Source: Streptomyces purpureus
GTDB taxonomy: Bacteria; Actinomycetota; Actinomycetes; Streptomycetales; Streptomycetaceae
Assembly (NCBI RefSeq): GCF_014648195.1
Contig: NZ_BMQQ01000001.1
Location: forward strand, 604,750-668,749
Length of the DNA stretch: 64,000 bases
Direction: 5' to 3'
Positions 57,263 through 64,000 of the stretch are shown here, piece after piece. How positions within the stretch are numbered: position 1 is the first letter of the stretch; each line of letters begins with the position of its first letter. The notes beneath the pieces are model-generated. The model was given only the letters and a program-made list of their open reading frames with translations, searched no databases and had not been told where the DNA came from. The position numbers and the translations under genes are program-made.

Positions 57263-58118
57263 CGGCGCACCACCCCGGTCACGGCCGTGTAGTCGGCGTC
57301 GCCGCCGTAGACGGACGCTGCCTGCGCGAAGGACCGGTGGACCAGGTCGAGGAGCTCGTGGGAGGGGCCGAGGACCTCCTGGGCGTATCCCAGATCCTTG
57401 ATCATGTGGCGTAGTGCGAAGTCCGGGTCGTCGAAGCGCTCCTCGACCATGCGGTCGAGCTTGCTGGCGCAGACGAGGGACATCCAGCCGTCGCCGGTGA
57501 TGATGTCGCCCGCCACGTCGAAGTCGTCGCCGAGCACCTGCCTGAGGGTGGGCACGAACGCGGTGAGGGAGTGCAGCAGCGCCGCGCCCCAGGCGTTGTA
57601 GACGAGCTTGAAGCGGGTGGGATGGCCCGCCGTCCGAAGACGTACCGCCGGCTCGTGAACGACCCCAGCACCTGGTCCACCCGGGGGTCGTCCGCGCTGC
57701 TGTGGAGGAACGCCGACAGCGTGCCGCTGCCCGCACCGGGACGGCTGCCCGTGACGGGACACTCCACGGAGACCGCGCCCAGGCTCCCCACGTAACGATG
57801 CCAGGCGTCGATCCACCCGGGACTGAGCGTGGACAGCTCGACGCAGACCGCCCGGCGCCCGGTGAGCGCCGCGGTCGTGCCCGGCGACGTCCAGAACTCC
57901 CGGCTGCGCGCGTCGTCCTCGAAACACCCGATCACGACGTCGGGCCGGCACGACGAGATGTCCTCTTCCCCGACGAGCCGGACCTCGGGGTGCGGAGAGG
58001 CGTCGAGATGACGGCTGTGGAGGAGGACCGACATCTCGCCGCTCTTGAGGAGGTGGGGGAGGATGCCGCGGGTCATGACGCCGTAGCCGGCCACCAGGAC
58101 CTTGGTCATGTGTGTCAT
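57259..58118 (-). pseudogene. 6-phosphogluconate/hydroxyisobutyrate dehydrogenase-like, frameshifted
   Basis: NAD(P)-binding dehydrogenase of about 286 residues. The N-terminus MTKVLVAGYGVMTRGILPHL is the dinucleotide motif, and VVIGCFEDDARSREFW with VECPVTGSRPGAGSGTLSAF (substrate loop) follows. The reading changes at 57626-57632 (between FGR and AGHPTRFKLVYNAWGAALL); adding one base restores the helical C-terminal domain with K in RFKLVYN. ATG 58118 overlaps the aminotransferase stop as ATGA. Function in the cluster would be reduction/oxidation of an intermediate; the break may be an assembly error. Confidence 0.68.
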
Positions 58119-59311
58119 CGCTTTCCGGACTGGAGGAGGTCGGCACCGCGGACGAGCGCGGAGAGGGCGCGGTGCAGCACCCCCTCGGGGAGGGCGAAGT
58201 TGAGCCGGAGGTGACCCGGCGCCGAGAACTCCGTCCCGTCGGACATGGCGAGCCCCGCGTGCTCGCGGAAGAAGGCGGCGGGTTCGTCGACGCCCAGCCG
58301 GCGGCAGTCCAGCCAGGCCAGGTACGTCGCCTCGGCGGGGTAGGGGAGGACCTGCGGCAGTCGCTCCGCGAGGGTCTCTCCCACCAGCGCGTTGTTGCGG
58401 GCGAGCCGGTCGCGCACGGTCGTGAGCCACTGCTGTGATTCCGGCTCGTCGTACGCGGCGCACAGCGCGGCCACCCCCAGCCGGGAGACGGAGCGCAGGT
58501 AGAAGTCGGCGATGCCCTGCCACAGACGGAGGTCCGCCGGGGCCGAGAAGATCAGCTGAGCGCACTTGAGGCCGGCGGTGTTCCACCCCTTGGAGGCGGA
58601 GGTGGCCGTGATGGTGTGCCCGGCCGCGATCTCACCGAGCCCCGCGTAGGGCAGGTGCGGAGCATCGGTGAGGGTCAGCGGCGCGTGGACCTCGTCGCTG
58701 AAGACCCGCGCGCCGTACGCGTCCACGAGCGCGACCAGGTCGGAGAGCTCCTCCGCGGAGAAGACCCGGCCCGTCGGGTTGTGCGGATTGCACAGGACCA
58801 CCATCCGCGCGCCCCGGCTCAGGGCCGCCTCGATGCCCGCCAGGTCCATGCGGTGGCCCGTCTCGCCGATCAGCCCGGGAACCTCCGCCACCTGGTGGCC
58901 GAAGAGCCGCGGCACGGTCAGGAAGGGCGTGTACGCGGGCGTGGGGACGACGATCGTGCTGGCCTGCGGGAGGAAGTGACGGAGCACGGCGCCGAAGCCG
59001 GTCACTATGTCGCTGACGAACCCGATGGATTCGGGGCGTACGGTCCAGCCGTAGGTGTCGCCCATCCGGCGGACGACGGATTCGCGGGCCCGGCCGATGC
59101 TGACGGGGTCGTTGTAGCCGAGGGTCCCGGCTCCCATCTCCCGTTCCAGAGCGGTGTGGATCGGCCGGGCCACGGCGTAGGCCATTTCGGCCACCCACGC
59201 GCCGATGGCGCTCGGATACTTGGCGGACAACAGCGGCTGCGGACCGTCCGTCGACGGCAGTCCGCCGGAGAGGGCCGCCAGGTCGAGGGGCGGTGGGTGG
59301 TCGAGGCTCAT
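58115..59311 (-). CDS. MalY/PatB-type PLP aminotransferase (cluster copy)
   Basis: A 398-residue fold-type I enzyme. Landmarks: LGYNDPVSIGRARESVVRRM, LCNPHNPTGRVFSAEELSDL, the PLP Asp in VFSDEVHAP, and K241 in ATSASKGWNTAGLK. It is only distantly like the copy at 19920-21113. Within this operon it probably transaminates a pathway keto acid, or cleaves a C-S bond. It starts 13 bases before the GalE stop side. Confidence 0.85.
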   Translation of the reverse strand: MSLDHPPPLDLAALSGGLPSTDGPQPLLSAKYPSAIGAWVAEMAYAVARPIHTALEREMGAGTLGYNDPVSIGRARESVVRRMGDTYGWTVRPESIGFVSDIVTGFGAVLRHFLPQASTIVVPTPAYTPFLTVPRLFGHQVAEVPGLIGETGHRMDLAGIEAALSRGARMVVLCNPHNPTGRVFSAEELSDLVALVDAYGARVFSDEVHAPLTLTDAPHLPYAGLGEIAAGHTITATSASKGWNTAGLKCAQLIFSAPADLRLWQGIADFYLRSVSRLGVAALCAAYDEPESQQWLTTVRDRLARNNALVGETLAERLPQVLPYPAEATYLAWLDCRRLGVDEPAAFFREHAGLAMSDGTEFSAPGHLRLNFALPEGVLHRALSALVRGADLLQSGKR

Positions 59312-59323
59312 GTCACCTTGTGC

Positions 59324-60337
59324 CTATGCGTCGGTATCGATGATGGAATCGCGCTTTTCGAACCAGGTGAGGGAATCCCGGATCCCCTCTTCGAGGGAGT
59401 ACCGCGGCCGCCAGTCGAGCAGGGAGGCGGCGCGTTCCCCGCGGGAGTAGGCGCCGGCGTTGTCACCGGGTCGCCGGTCCGTCTCCACGGCCGGCAGGGG
59501 CTTGCCGGTCACGTTGGCGAACGCGTCGAGCAGTTCGCGGACCGTCGTGCCCGTCCCCGTACCGAGGTTGACGACCTGGTACGAGCTGCCGGCCCCGGCC
59601 TCGGCCTCGAAGACGGAATCGAAGCGGCGCAGCGCCTGGACGTGGGCCTCGGCGAGGTCCCACACGTGCACGTAGTCGCGGATGCCGGAGCCGTCCCGGG
59701 TGGGCCAGTCGACCCCGGTGATCTGGAAGGTCTCGCCGAGGCGGTGGGCCTCGATCATCTTGCCCAGAGCGTGCGTGGGGCGGCGCACCTGAAGCCCTGA
59801 ACGCATCTTCGGGTCCGCGCCGATGGGGTTGAAGTAGCGCAGCGAGACGACACGGATCTCGCCCGTGGAGCTGATGTCCTCCAAGGCCGTCTCGAACAGC
59901 GCCTTGGTGCGGGCGTACGGGCTCAGCGGTGCCAGCTCCGACGTCTCGTCGACGGAGAAGTCGTCGGCGGTGGCGTAGATGGACGCCGACGAGCTGAAGA
60001 TGAAGCGCCGGCAGCCGTTACGGGCCAGGTGGCCCAGGAAGGTGATGCCCTTGGCGACGTTCTCCGTGTAGTAGCGCAGCGGCTGCGCCACCGATTCGGG
60101 TACGACGATCAGCGCGGCGCAGTCGATGACGGCTTCGATGTCCGGGTGCGCGGCGAAGATCTCGTCGATCAGGCGGCCGTCGGCGATGTCGCCTTCGTAG
60201 AAGGTCCGCCCGGCCGTGAACTCCCTGCGGCCGGTGACCAGATTGTCGAGTACGACGGGTTCGATGCCGGCGTCGAGACATGCGGAGGCGACCGTGCTGC
60301 CGATGAAGCCGGCGCCGCCGGCGATGAGGATCTTCAT
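59324..60337 (-). CDS. galE: UDP-glucose 4-epimerase (GalE)
   Basis: A 337-residue short-chain dehydrogenase/reductase of the extended GalE type: MKILIAGGAGFIGSTVASAC, S119 region FSSSASIYA, and Y141/K145 (SPYARTKAL). It interconverts UDP-glucose and UDP-galactose; in a biosynthetic operon it may epimerise another NDP-sugar. ATG 60337. Downstream gap 12 bases to the aminotransferase. Confidence 0.88.
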   Translation of the reverse strand: MKILIAGGAGFIGSTVASACLDAGIEPVVLDNLVTGRREFTAGRTFYEGDIADGRLIDEIFAAHPDIEAVIDCAALIVVPESVAQPLRYYTENVAKGITFLGHLARNGCRRFIFSSSASIYATADDFSVDETSELAPLSPYARTKALFETALEDISSTGEIRVVSLRYFNPIGADPKMRSGLQVRRPTHALGKMIEAHRLGETFQITGVDWPTRDGSGIRDYVHVWDLAEAHVQALRRFDSVFEAEAGAGSSYQVVNLGTGTGTTVRELLDAFANVTGKPLPAVETDRRPGDNAGAYSRGERAASLLDWRPRYSLEEGIRDSLTWFEKRDSIIDTDA

Positions 60338-60374
60338 GGATGGTCCTGTGATCTGTCCGATGGGATGAGGCGGG

Positions 60375-61013
60375 TCAAGTATGTGCGCCGCCGGTGGACG
60401 AACCGGGCGCCGACGGCACGGTGGCCCGGCCGCGGCCGGCCTTCGGTTCGTAGAGGCACCACACCATCGTCGGCTGCCACACGTGCCGGACCTCGAGACC
60501 CGCACTGTCCTGCACGACGTCCAGCGAGCCGATGCATCCGTCGACCCGCCCCTCGGACGCCCACCGCACGGCGATCGGCTTCGCGTTGACGTAGGTGGGC
60601 ACGGCGTGCGGCGCGTATCTGCGGGCGAAGGCCGCCGTCGCCGGATGGATGGCCACCGAGCGCATCTCCTCGACCCCCGCCACCCGCGCCGGGTTGACGG
60701 CGACGCACATGGGTTTGGTGGGGCTCTCCCAGGTGGCGACCAGCCGCATCAGGTCGAGGTTCCGGAAGTGCATGTCCACCCAACTGTCCACCACCCGCTG
60801 CTCGTCGCGCTCGACGAACCCGGCCGCGACGAGCACGAGCACTCCCTCGGCCAGCCCGAGGTCCATGGCGGCGTTGAAGGAGTCGGCGAGCAGGACACGG
60901 CCGAAGTGCCGCTCCGCCTCGGCGTGCGCGTCCGTGCCCACGGGCCCGAGCGTGGCCACCGTCGCCGACCTCCGCTGCGCGGCCGGCAGTGCTTGCTCAA
61001 GCGGACTCGGCAT
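60375..61013 (-). CDS. Prephenate dehydratase-like protein, BacA-like (prephenate decarboxylase?)
   Basis: A 212-residue single-domain protein with the prephenate dehydratase fold: VATLGPVGTDAHAEAERHFG matches the GPxGT loop. There is no ACT domain, and the dehydratase TRF motif is not found (the equivalent strand reads QPTMVWCLYE), as in the BacA group that decarboxylates prephenate toward dihydrohydroxyphenylpyruvate in bacilysin and aeruginosin pathways. Size is close to BacA. It overlaps the thioesterase-like gene by 17 bases. Role is inferred. Confidence 0.65.
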   Translation of the reverse strand: MPSPLEQALPAAQRRSATVATLGPVGTDAHAEAERHFGRVLLADSFNAAMDLGLAEGVLVLVAAGFVERDEQRVVDSWVDMHFRNLDLMRLVATWESPTKPMCVAVNPARVAGVEEMRSVAIHPATAAFARRYAPHAVPTYVNAKPIAVRWASEGRVDGCIGSLDVVQDSAGLEVRHVWQPTMVWCLYEPKAGRGRATVPSAPGSSTGGAHT

Positions 61014-61860
61014 AACTGTTTCCCCCGTACGGACTGCTGAAGTGTGGCTGTGCTCCCAGGAGTTCCAGGGTGATCCGGCGGGTCTCCTCGTCGACCGCGA
61101 GGCTCTCGCGGGCGCACGCCACCCGGTGGTGGTCGAGCGTGGCGATCCCGTCCCACGAGCCGGGCAGGCGGTGGTCCGCCGACACGAGGTGGGCGGAGCG
61201 TCCGGCGAACGCCGGAAGGGCGCCACGGTGAGCGGCCATCAGATGTGCCAGCCAGTCGAGGTAGGTGCCGGCCATCGTCCGGGCCACCTGGAGCACGGCC
61301 GGGTCGGGCTGAGCGCCCGGGAGATCGTCGCCGGAGTCGTCCTCCGCCAGAGCGGCCGCGATCACCGAGTGGAGATGGCCCTCGACCCGCTCCATGACCT
61401 CCTCCGGCCGGTGACTGACGGCCTCCTCGCTCCACCACGCGGGCAGCTCGGCGCCCGGCGTGAACGACCGCAGCACGGACAGCAGTTCCTTCGCGATCAC
61501 GGCGGGCGTCGACCGCTCGGCGTCGAGGAGGAGCAGATGCGACGCCGAGGTGAGCACGGCGACGTGCTGGGCGAGGGAGGCCGACATGCAGTAGGCGAGC
61601 ACCGCGTGCACGCCGTGCGGCAGCTCACCGGCTGCCTGCAGCGCGCGTCGGGCGTACGCGTCGGCGGACAGGTCCCGGGGCAGCGGCCTGGTCAGTACGT
61701 AGCGGACGTCGAAGCCGGCGGCTTCGAGCCGGAGACCGGTCAGTTTCTCCTCGGGCCGGTGACCGGGGTAGTCGAGGACGAGGACCACCGGCTGCCCTGT
61801 GGGCTCGACCGGGGACGGGATCGTGGTCGTGGTCGTCGGCGGTCCGGATGGGTGCACCAT
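60997..61860 (-). CDS. Thioesterase-like / alpha-beta hydrolase-fold protein of unknown function
   Basis: A 287-residue protein. QPVVLVLDYPGHRPEEKLTG suggests the first strand-loop of an alpha/beta hydrolase, and HAVLAYCMSASLAQHVAV is in the place of the nucleophile elbow (G-x-S-x-G lacking; C-M-S instead). A later His-rich zone (ATLDHHRVACARE) could give the catalytic His. Not clearly a standard thioesterase. It lies between the NRPS and BacA-like genes, 56 bases after the NRPS stop. Confidence 0.5.
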   Translation of the reverse strand: MVHPSGPPTTTTTIPSPVEPTGQPVVLVLDYPGHRPEEKLTGLRLEAAGFDVRYVLTRPLPRDLSADAYARRALQAAGELPHGVHAVLAYCMSASLAQHVAVLTSASHLLLLDAERSTPAVIAKELLSVLRSFTPGAELPAWWSEEAVSHRPEEVMERVEGHLHSVIAAALAEDDSGDDLPGAQPDPAVLQVARTMAGTYLDWLAHLMAAHRGALPAFAGRSAHLVSADHRLPGSWDGIATLDHHRVACARESLAVDEETRRITLELLGAQPHFSSPYGGNSYAESA

Positions 61861-61916
61861 GCTGCTGTTCCTGATTCGTGGGGAGTGGGGGGCGGGGGTC
61901 GGCGCGCGCGTCCCTT

Positions 61917-63626
61917 TTACGGGCGCGGGCCGTCGGCGGCCGAGGCCCGGTGCACGGCGAGCAGGGCGGCCACACCGGCGCCCTCGGAATGGTCGGAGAC
62001 CAGGTCCACCATGCGGAGGAACGTCGCCATGAACTCCTCGGCCCGCTCCGCGGACCACACCTCCCGCTCGTACTGCAGAAGGACGGACGCGCTCGCGTCC
62101 GGCCGTGTCTCGATCCGCAGCGTCAGCCCGGCCCGCAGCGCGAGTTGTACGTCCGCGGCCGCGGGCTCGACGCGCACGCCGTGCAGCTTCAGCGGCGTGT
62201 CCTCGTACGTGTCGAGCGCCAGGTAGAGCCAGGGACGCCACCTCTGCTCCACGTCGCGGTTGTACTGCAGGTGCTCGAGCAGCAGCGGCAGCGGAACGGC
62301 GTTCGCGAGTCCCGTCGCCACCGAGTGCTTCGCGGAACGGGTCACCTCACGGACCGGCAACTGCGCGTTGATCCTGAACCGGTTGATGACGGAGGTGGCG
62401 AACCAGTCGACATGGTGCTCCCACCCGGGCGGACGGCCGGACGACGGACTCACCATGCCCGCCACCGTGTGCCCGGCGTCGTCCAGGACCGCGAGGCCGA
62501 GCGCGGCGACGAAGCCGCAGAACAGCGTCGCCGACTCGGCCGCGCAGGCGGCGCGCAGCCGCTCCACGGCCTGCGCGCTCAGGTGCCCGTGGCACTGGGC
62601 GGCCGTCGTCGGCCAGACCGCGGGGTCGCGCATCCCGGGCAGCCGCACCTCGGGCAGCGCCTCCAGCGGATCCAGCCGGGTGCGCCAGTGGGCCAGGCGC
62701 TCCTCAAGGGCCGCGTGCTGCCGGCCCGACTCCTCCTCCGCCCAGCACCGGGCCTCGATCTCCGGGAGCGGGCCGGCCTCGTCGGCCGCCGCGCCGGTAC
62801 GCCGGTTGTACAGCGCGGACAGGTCGCGGACCAGGACCGTGAAGGAGTCGCCGTCGCAGACGAGATGTTCCGTGGTGATGACGACGGTGGCCGTCCCCGC
62901 GCCCGTGGTGAGCACCAGGACGCGCAGCTTCGCCTCGGTGGCCAGATCGAAGAGGGCTGTCTGCTCCGCCTCCGCCTCGTCCTCCACCGTCGCACCGGCG
63001 GGCAGGGGACGGACGCGGAACAGCCGGTCGACGTTCAGCTCACCGGTGTCGAGGCGGAACGCCCGATGGGCCTCGCCGGCCGGATCCGGCGCGAAGCACG
63101 TGCGCAGTGACGCGTGACGTGCCAGCAGGTCGTGGCACGCGGCCTCCAGGCTCACCAGGTCGAGGAGGCCGGTCAGATGGAAGACGCGGGAGACATGGTG
63201 GGGGATCCGCTGCCCTACGGATTCGGCGTCCCGCTGGAGCCGCCGGAGCTGACCGTACGTCAGTGGTACGTCGCCCGGCGCGGGTTCACGGGTGGGTGGG
63301 GGAGCGGTCCGGGGCGCCGGCACCGTCGGCTCGCCCGGCCCGTCGCCGGATCCGGCGAGGCGTTCCCCCACCCGGGCGGTGAGGGCGGCGAAGTCCTCCG
63401 CATCGAACACGTCCTGGAGCTCGATGCCACCACGGCCCTCCAGGGCGCGGGTGAGCCGCATGACGAACCGTCCTGCTCTCAGGGAATCGCCCCCCAGGGC
63501 GAAGAAGTTGTCCGAGGCGGCGACCGGGCCTCCGAGGACCGCCGTGGCCTGTGCGCACACCAGGTCCTGGAGGTGTCCGTGGTCGAGGTCGGCGGGGGCG
63601 TGCTCATGACGCTGGTTCGTGATCAC
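61917..63626 (-). CDS. NRPS protein: carrier (PCP) plus condensation domain
   Basis: A 569-residue protein of two domains. PCP: residues 20-90 with NFFALGGDSLR, phosphopantetheine serine S48. Condensation-type domain: residues 120-565, with HHVSRVFHLTGLLDLVSLEA and the active motif TEHLVCDGDSF, i.e. E-H-x3-D-G in place of H-H-x3-D-G (E253, H254, D258, G259). There is no adenylation domain, so the carrier is loaded in trans. GTG 63626 follows AAGGA; longer frames are not needed. Confidence 0.86.
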   Translation of the reverse strand: MITNQRHEHAPADLDHGHLQDLVCAQATAVLGGPVAASDNFFALGGDSLRAGRFVMRLTRALEGRGGIELQDVFDAEDFAALTARVGERLAGSGDGPGEPTVPAPRTAPPPTREPAPGDVPLTYGQLRRLQRDAESVGQRIPHHVSRVFHLTGLLDLVSLEAACHDLLARHASLRTCFAPDPAGEAHRAFRLDTGELNVDRLFRVRPLPAGATVEDEAEAEQTALFDLATEAKLRVLVLTTGAGTATVVITTEHLVCDGDSFTVLVRDLSALYNRRTGAAADEAGPLPEIEARCWAEEESGRQHAALEERLAHWRTRLDPLEALPEVRLPGMRDPAVWPTTAAQCHGHLSAQAVERLRAACAAESATLFCGFVAALGLAVLDDAGHTVAGMVSPSSGRPPGWEHHVDWFATSVINRFRINAQLPVREVTRSAKHSVATGLANAVPLPLLLEHLQYNRDVEQRWRPWLYLALDTYEDTPLKLHGVRVEPAAADVQLALRAGLTLRIETRPDASASVLLQYEREVWSAERAEEFMATFLRMVDLVSDHSEGAGVAALLAVHRASAADGPRP

Positions 63627-63649
63627 GTGAGTCCTTGGGGGGAGGTGGA

Positions 63650-64000
63650 TCAGGCAGGCCAGGTGGCGGTGCGGAGTCTGCGGAAGACGGTCGCCGCGCC
63701 GAGCGGCAGGACGAGGATCAGACACAGCAGTCCGATGGCGGTGTGCGGCGTCAGGTGTCCCAGCAGCACACCGGCCGCGGCGCTGCCGAGCGGACCGCCC
63801 GCGGCGAGGATGGTGAAGCTGCCGGAGATCACCCGCCCCCGCACGGCGTCGGGTTTCCGCCCCGGCATGCTCCTGCCGGGTCACCAGCGCCGCGCCGGTC
63901 AGATATCCGATCGCTTCCCCGGAAAGGGCGAGGCCGATCGTCTTCGCATCGACACCCTTGCTCTGGAAGTAATTGATCAGAATGATGTTGAGCGCGGCGA
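63650..64000 (-). pseudogene. MFS transporter, 5' end off window, frameshifted
   Basis: The right-hand part reads LNIILINYFQSKGVDAKTIG and EAIGYLTGAALVTR in one frame; the C-terminal part, DAVRGRVISGSFTILAAGGP and LLCLILVLPLGAATVF, is in another. The switch is at about 63868-63884. RGRVISG is the cytoplasmic loop of MFS proteins. Start lies beyond 64000. Whether the break is real is unclear. It precedes the NRPS gene by 23 bases. Confidence 0.6.

Overview
The window is very GC-rich, has dense operons with ATGA/GTGA stop-start overlaps, frequent GTG starts, and an actinobacterial gas-vesicle cluster, Fur/KatG pair and UvrA-like/VOC/AraC trio. It is chromosomal DNA of a Streptomyces-like actinomycete. 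I saw no tRNA, rRNA, CRISPR array or transposase.

Layout. 0-2.5 kb: purine-type amidohydrolase (cut by the left edge) coupled to an NCS2 nucleobase permease behind a tandem-palindrome operator. 2.7-6.3 kb: small housekeeping and orphan enzymes. 6.3-9.5 kb: a tight four-gene operon (methyltransferase, CDGSH Fe-S protein, haem-oxygenase-like diiron protein, carboxylate-amine ligase) of unknown purpose. 9.8-13.2 kb: CBS protein, katG and a divergent Fur regulator. 13.2-16.5 kb: AraC-type regulator, VOC protein and UvrA-like ATPase. 16.6-19.9 kb: gas-vesicle genes gvpF-G-J-L-S-K with only a broken 3' remnant of gvpA in front. 19.9-22.1 kb: MalY-type aminotransferase and LysR regulator.

22.2-39.2 kb looks like one regulon for using collagen-like or hydroxyproline-rich protein. 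It has two paralogous secreted M6 metalloproteases, an oligopeptide ABC transporter, a three-part D-hydroxyproline dehydrogenase, a DapA-type deaminase, a two-cysteine proline racemase/hydroxyproline epimerase, a semialdehyde dehydrogenase, a GntR/FCD regulator and a proline iminopeptidase. A palindrome close to GTGACATGTCAC precedes every transcription unit in this set, including the outlying first protease at 22.2 kb.

39.3-42.6 kb: LigD-type polymerase, double VOC protein, a proline-rich small ORF and a frameshifted haem-binding ferric-reductase-like membrane protein. 42.7-51.4 kb: two consecutive operons on the minus strand, each with its own cobalamin riboswitch. One is a BtuFCD-like importer. 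The other is an unusual set (PduX-like threonine kinase, cysteine-synthase-fold PLP enzyme, ATP-grasp ligase, MFS exporter, methyltransferase) that I read as a small-molecule pathway made when B12 is scarce. 51.5-55.8 kb: two facing gene remnants, a GNAT acetyltransferase, a DUF998 membrane protein, a TrmB/LuxR-like regulator and an aminopeptidase P.

55.8-64 kb, minus strand, running off the right edge: a secondary-metabolite operon with a carrier-protein/condensation NRPS protein, a BacA-like prephenate-decarboxylase homologue, a thioesterase-like protein, GalE, a MalY-type aminotransferase, a dehydrogenase, a nucleotidyltransferase, an acetoacetate-decarboxylase-like protein and an MFS transporter.

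Several genes carry single-base frameshifts, mostly in short G/C runs (near 42.14, 49.68, 57.63 and 63.87 kb, and in the gvpA remnant). I cannot tell real decay from assembly error here. Functions are inferred from motifs and context only; no database search was run.
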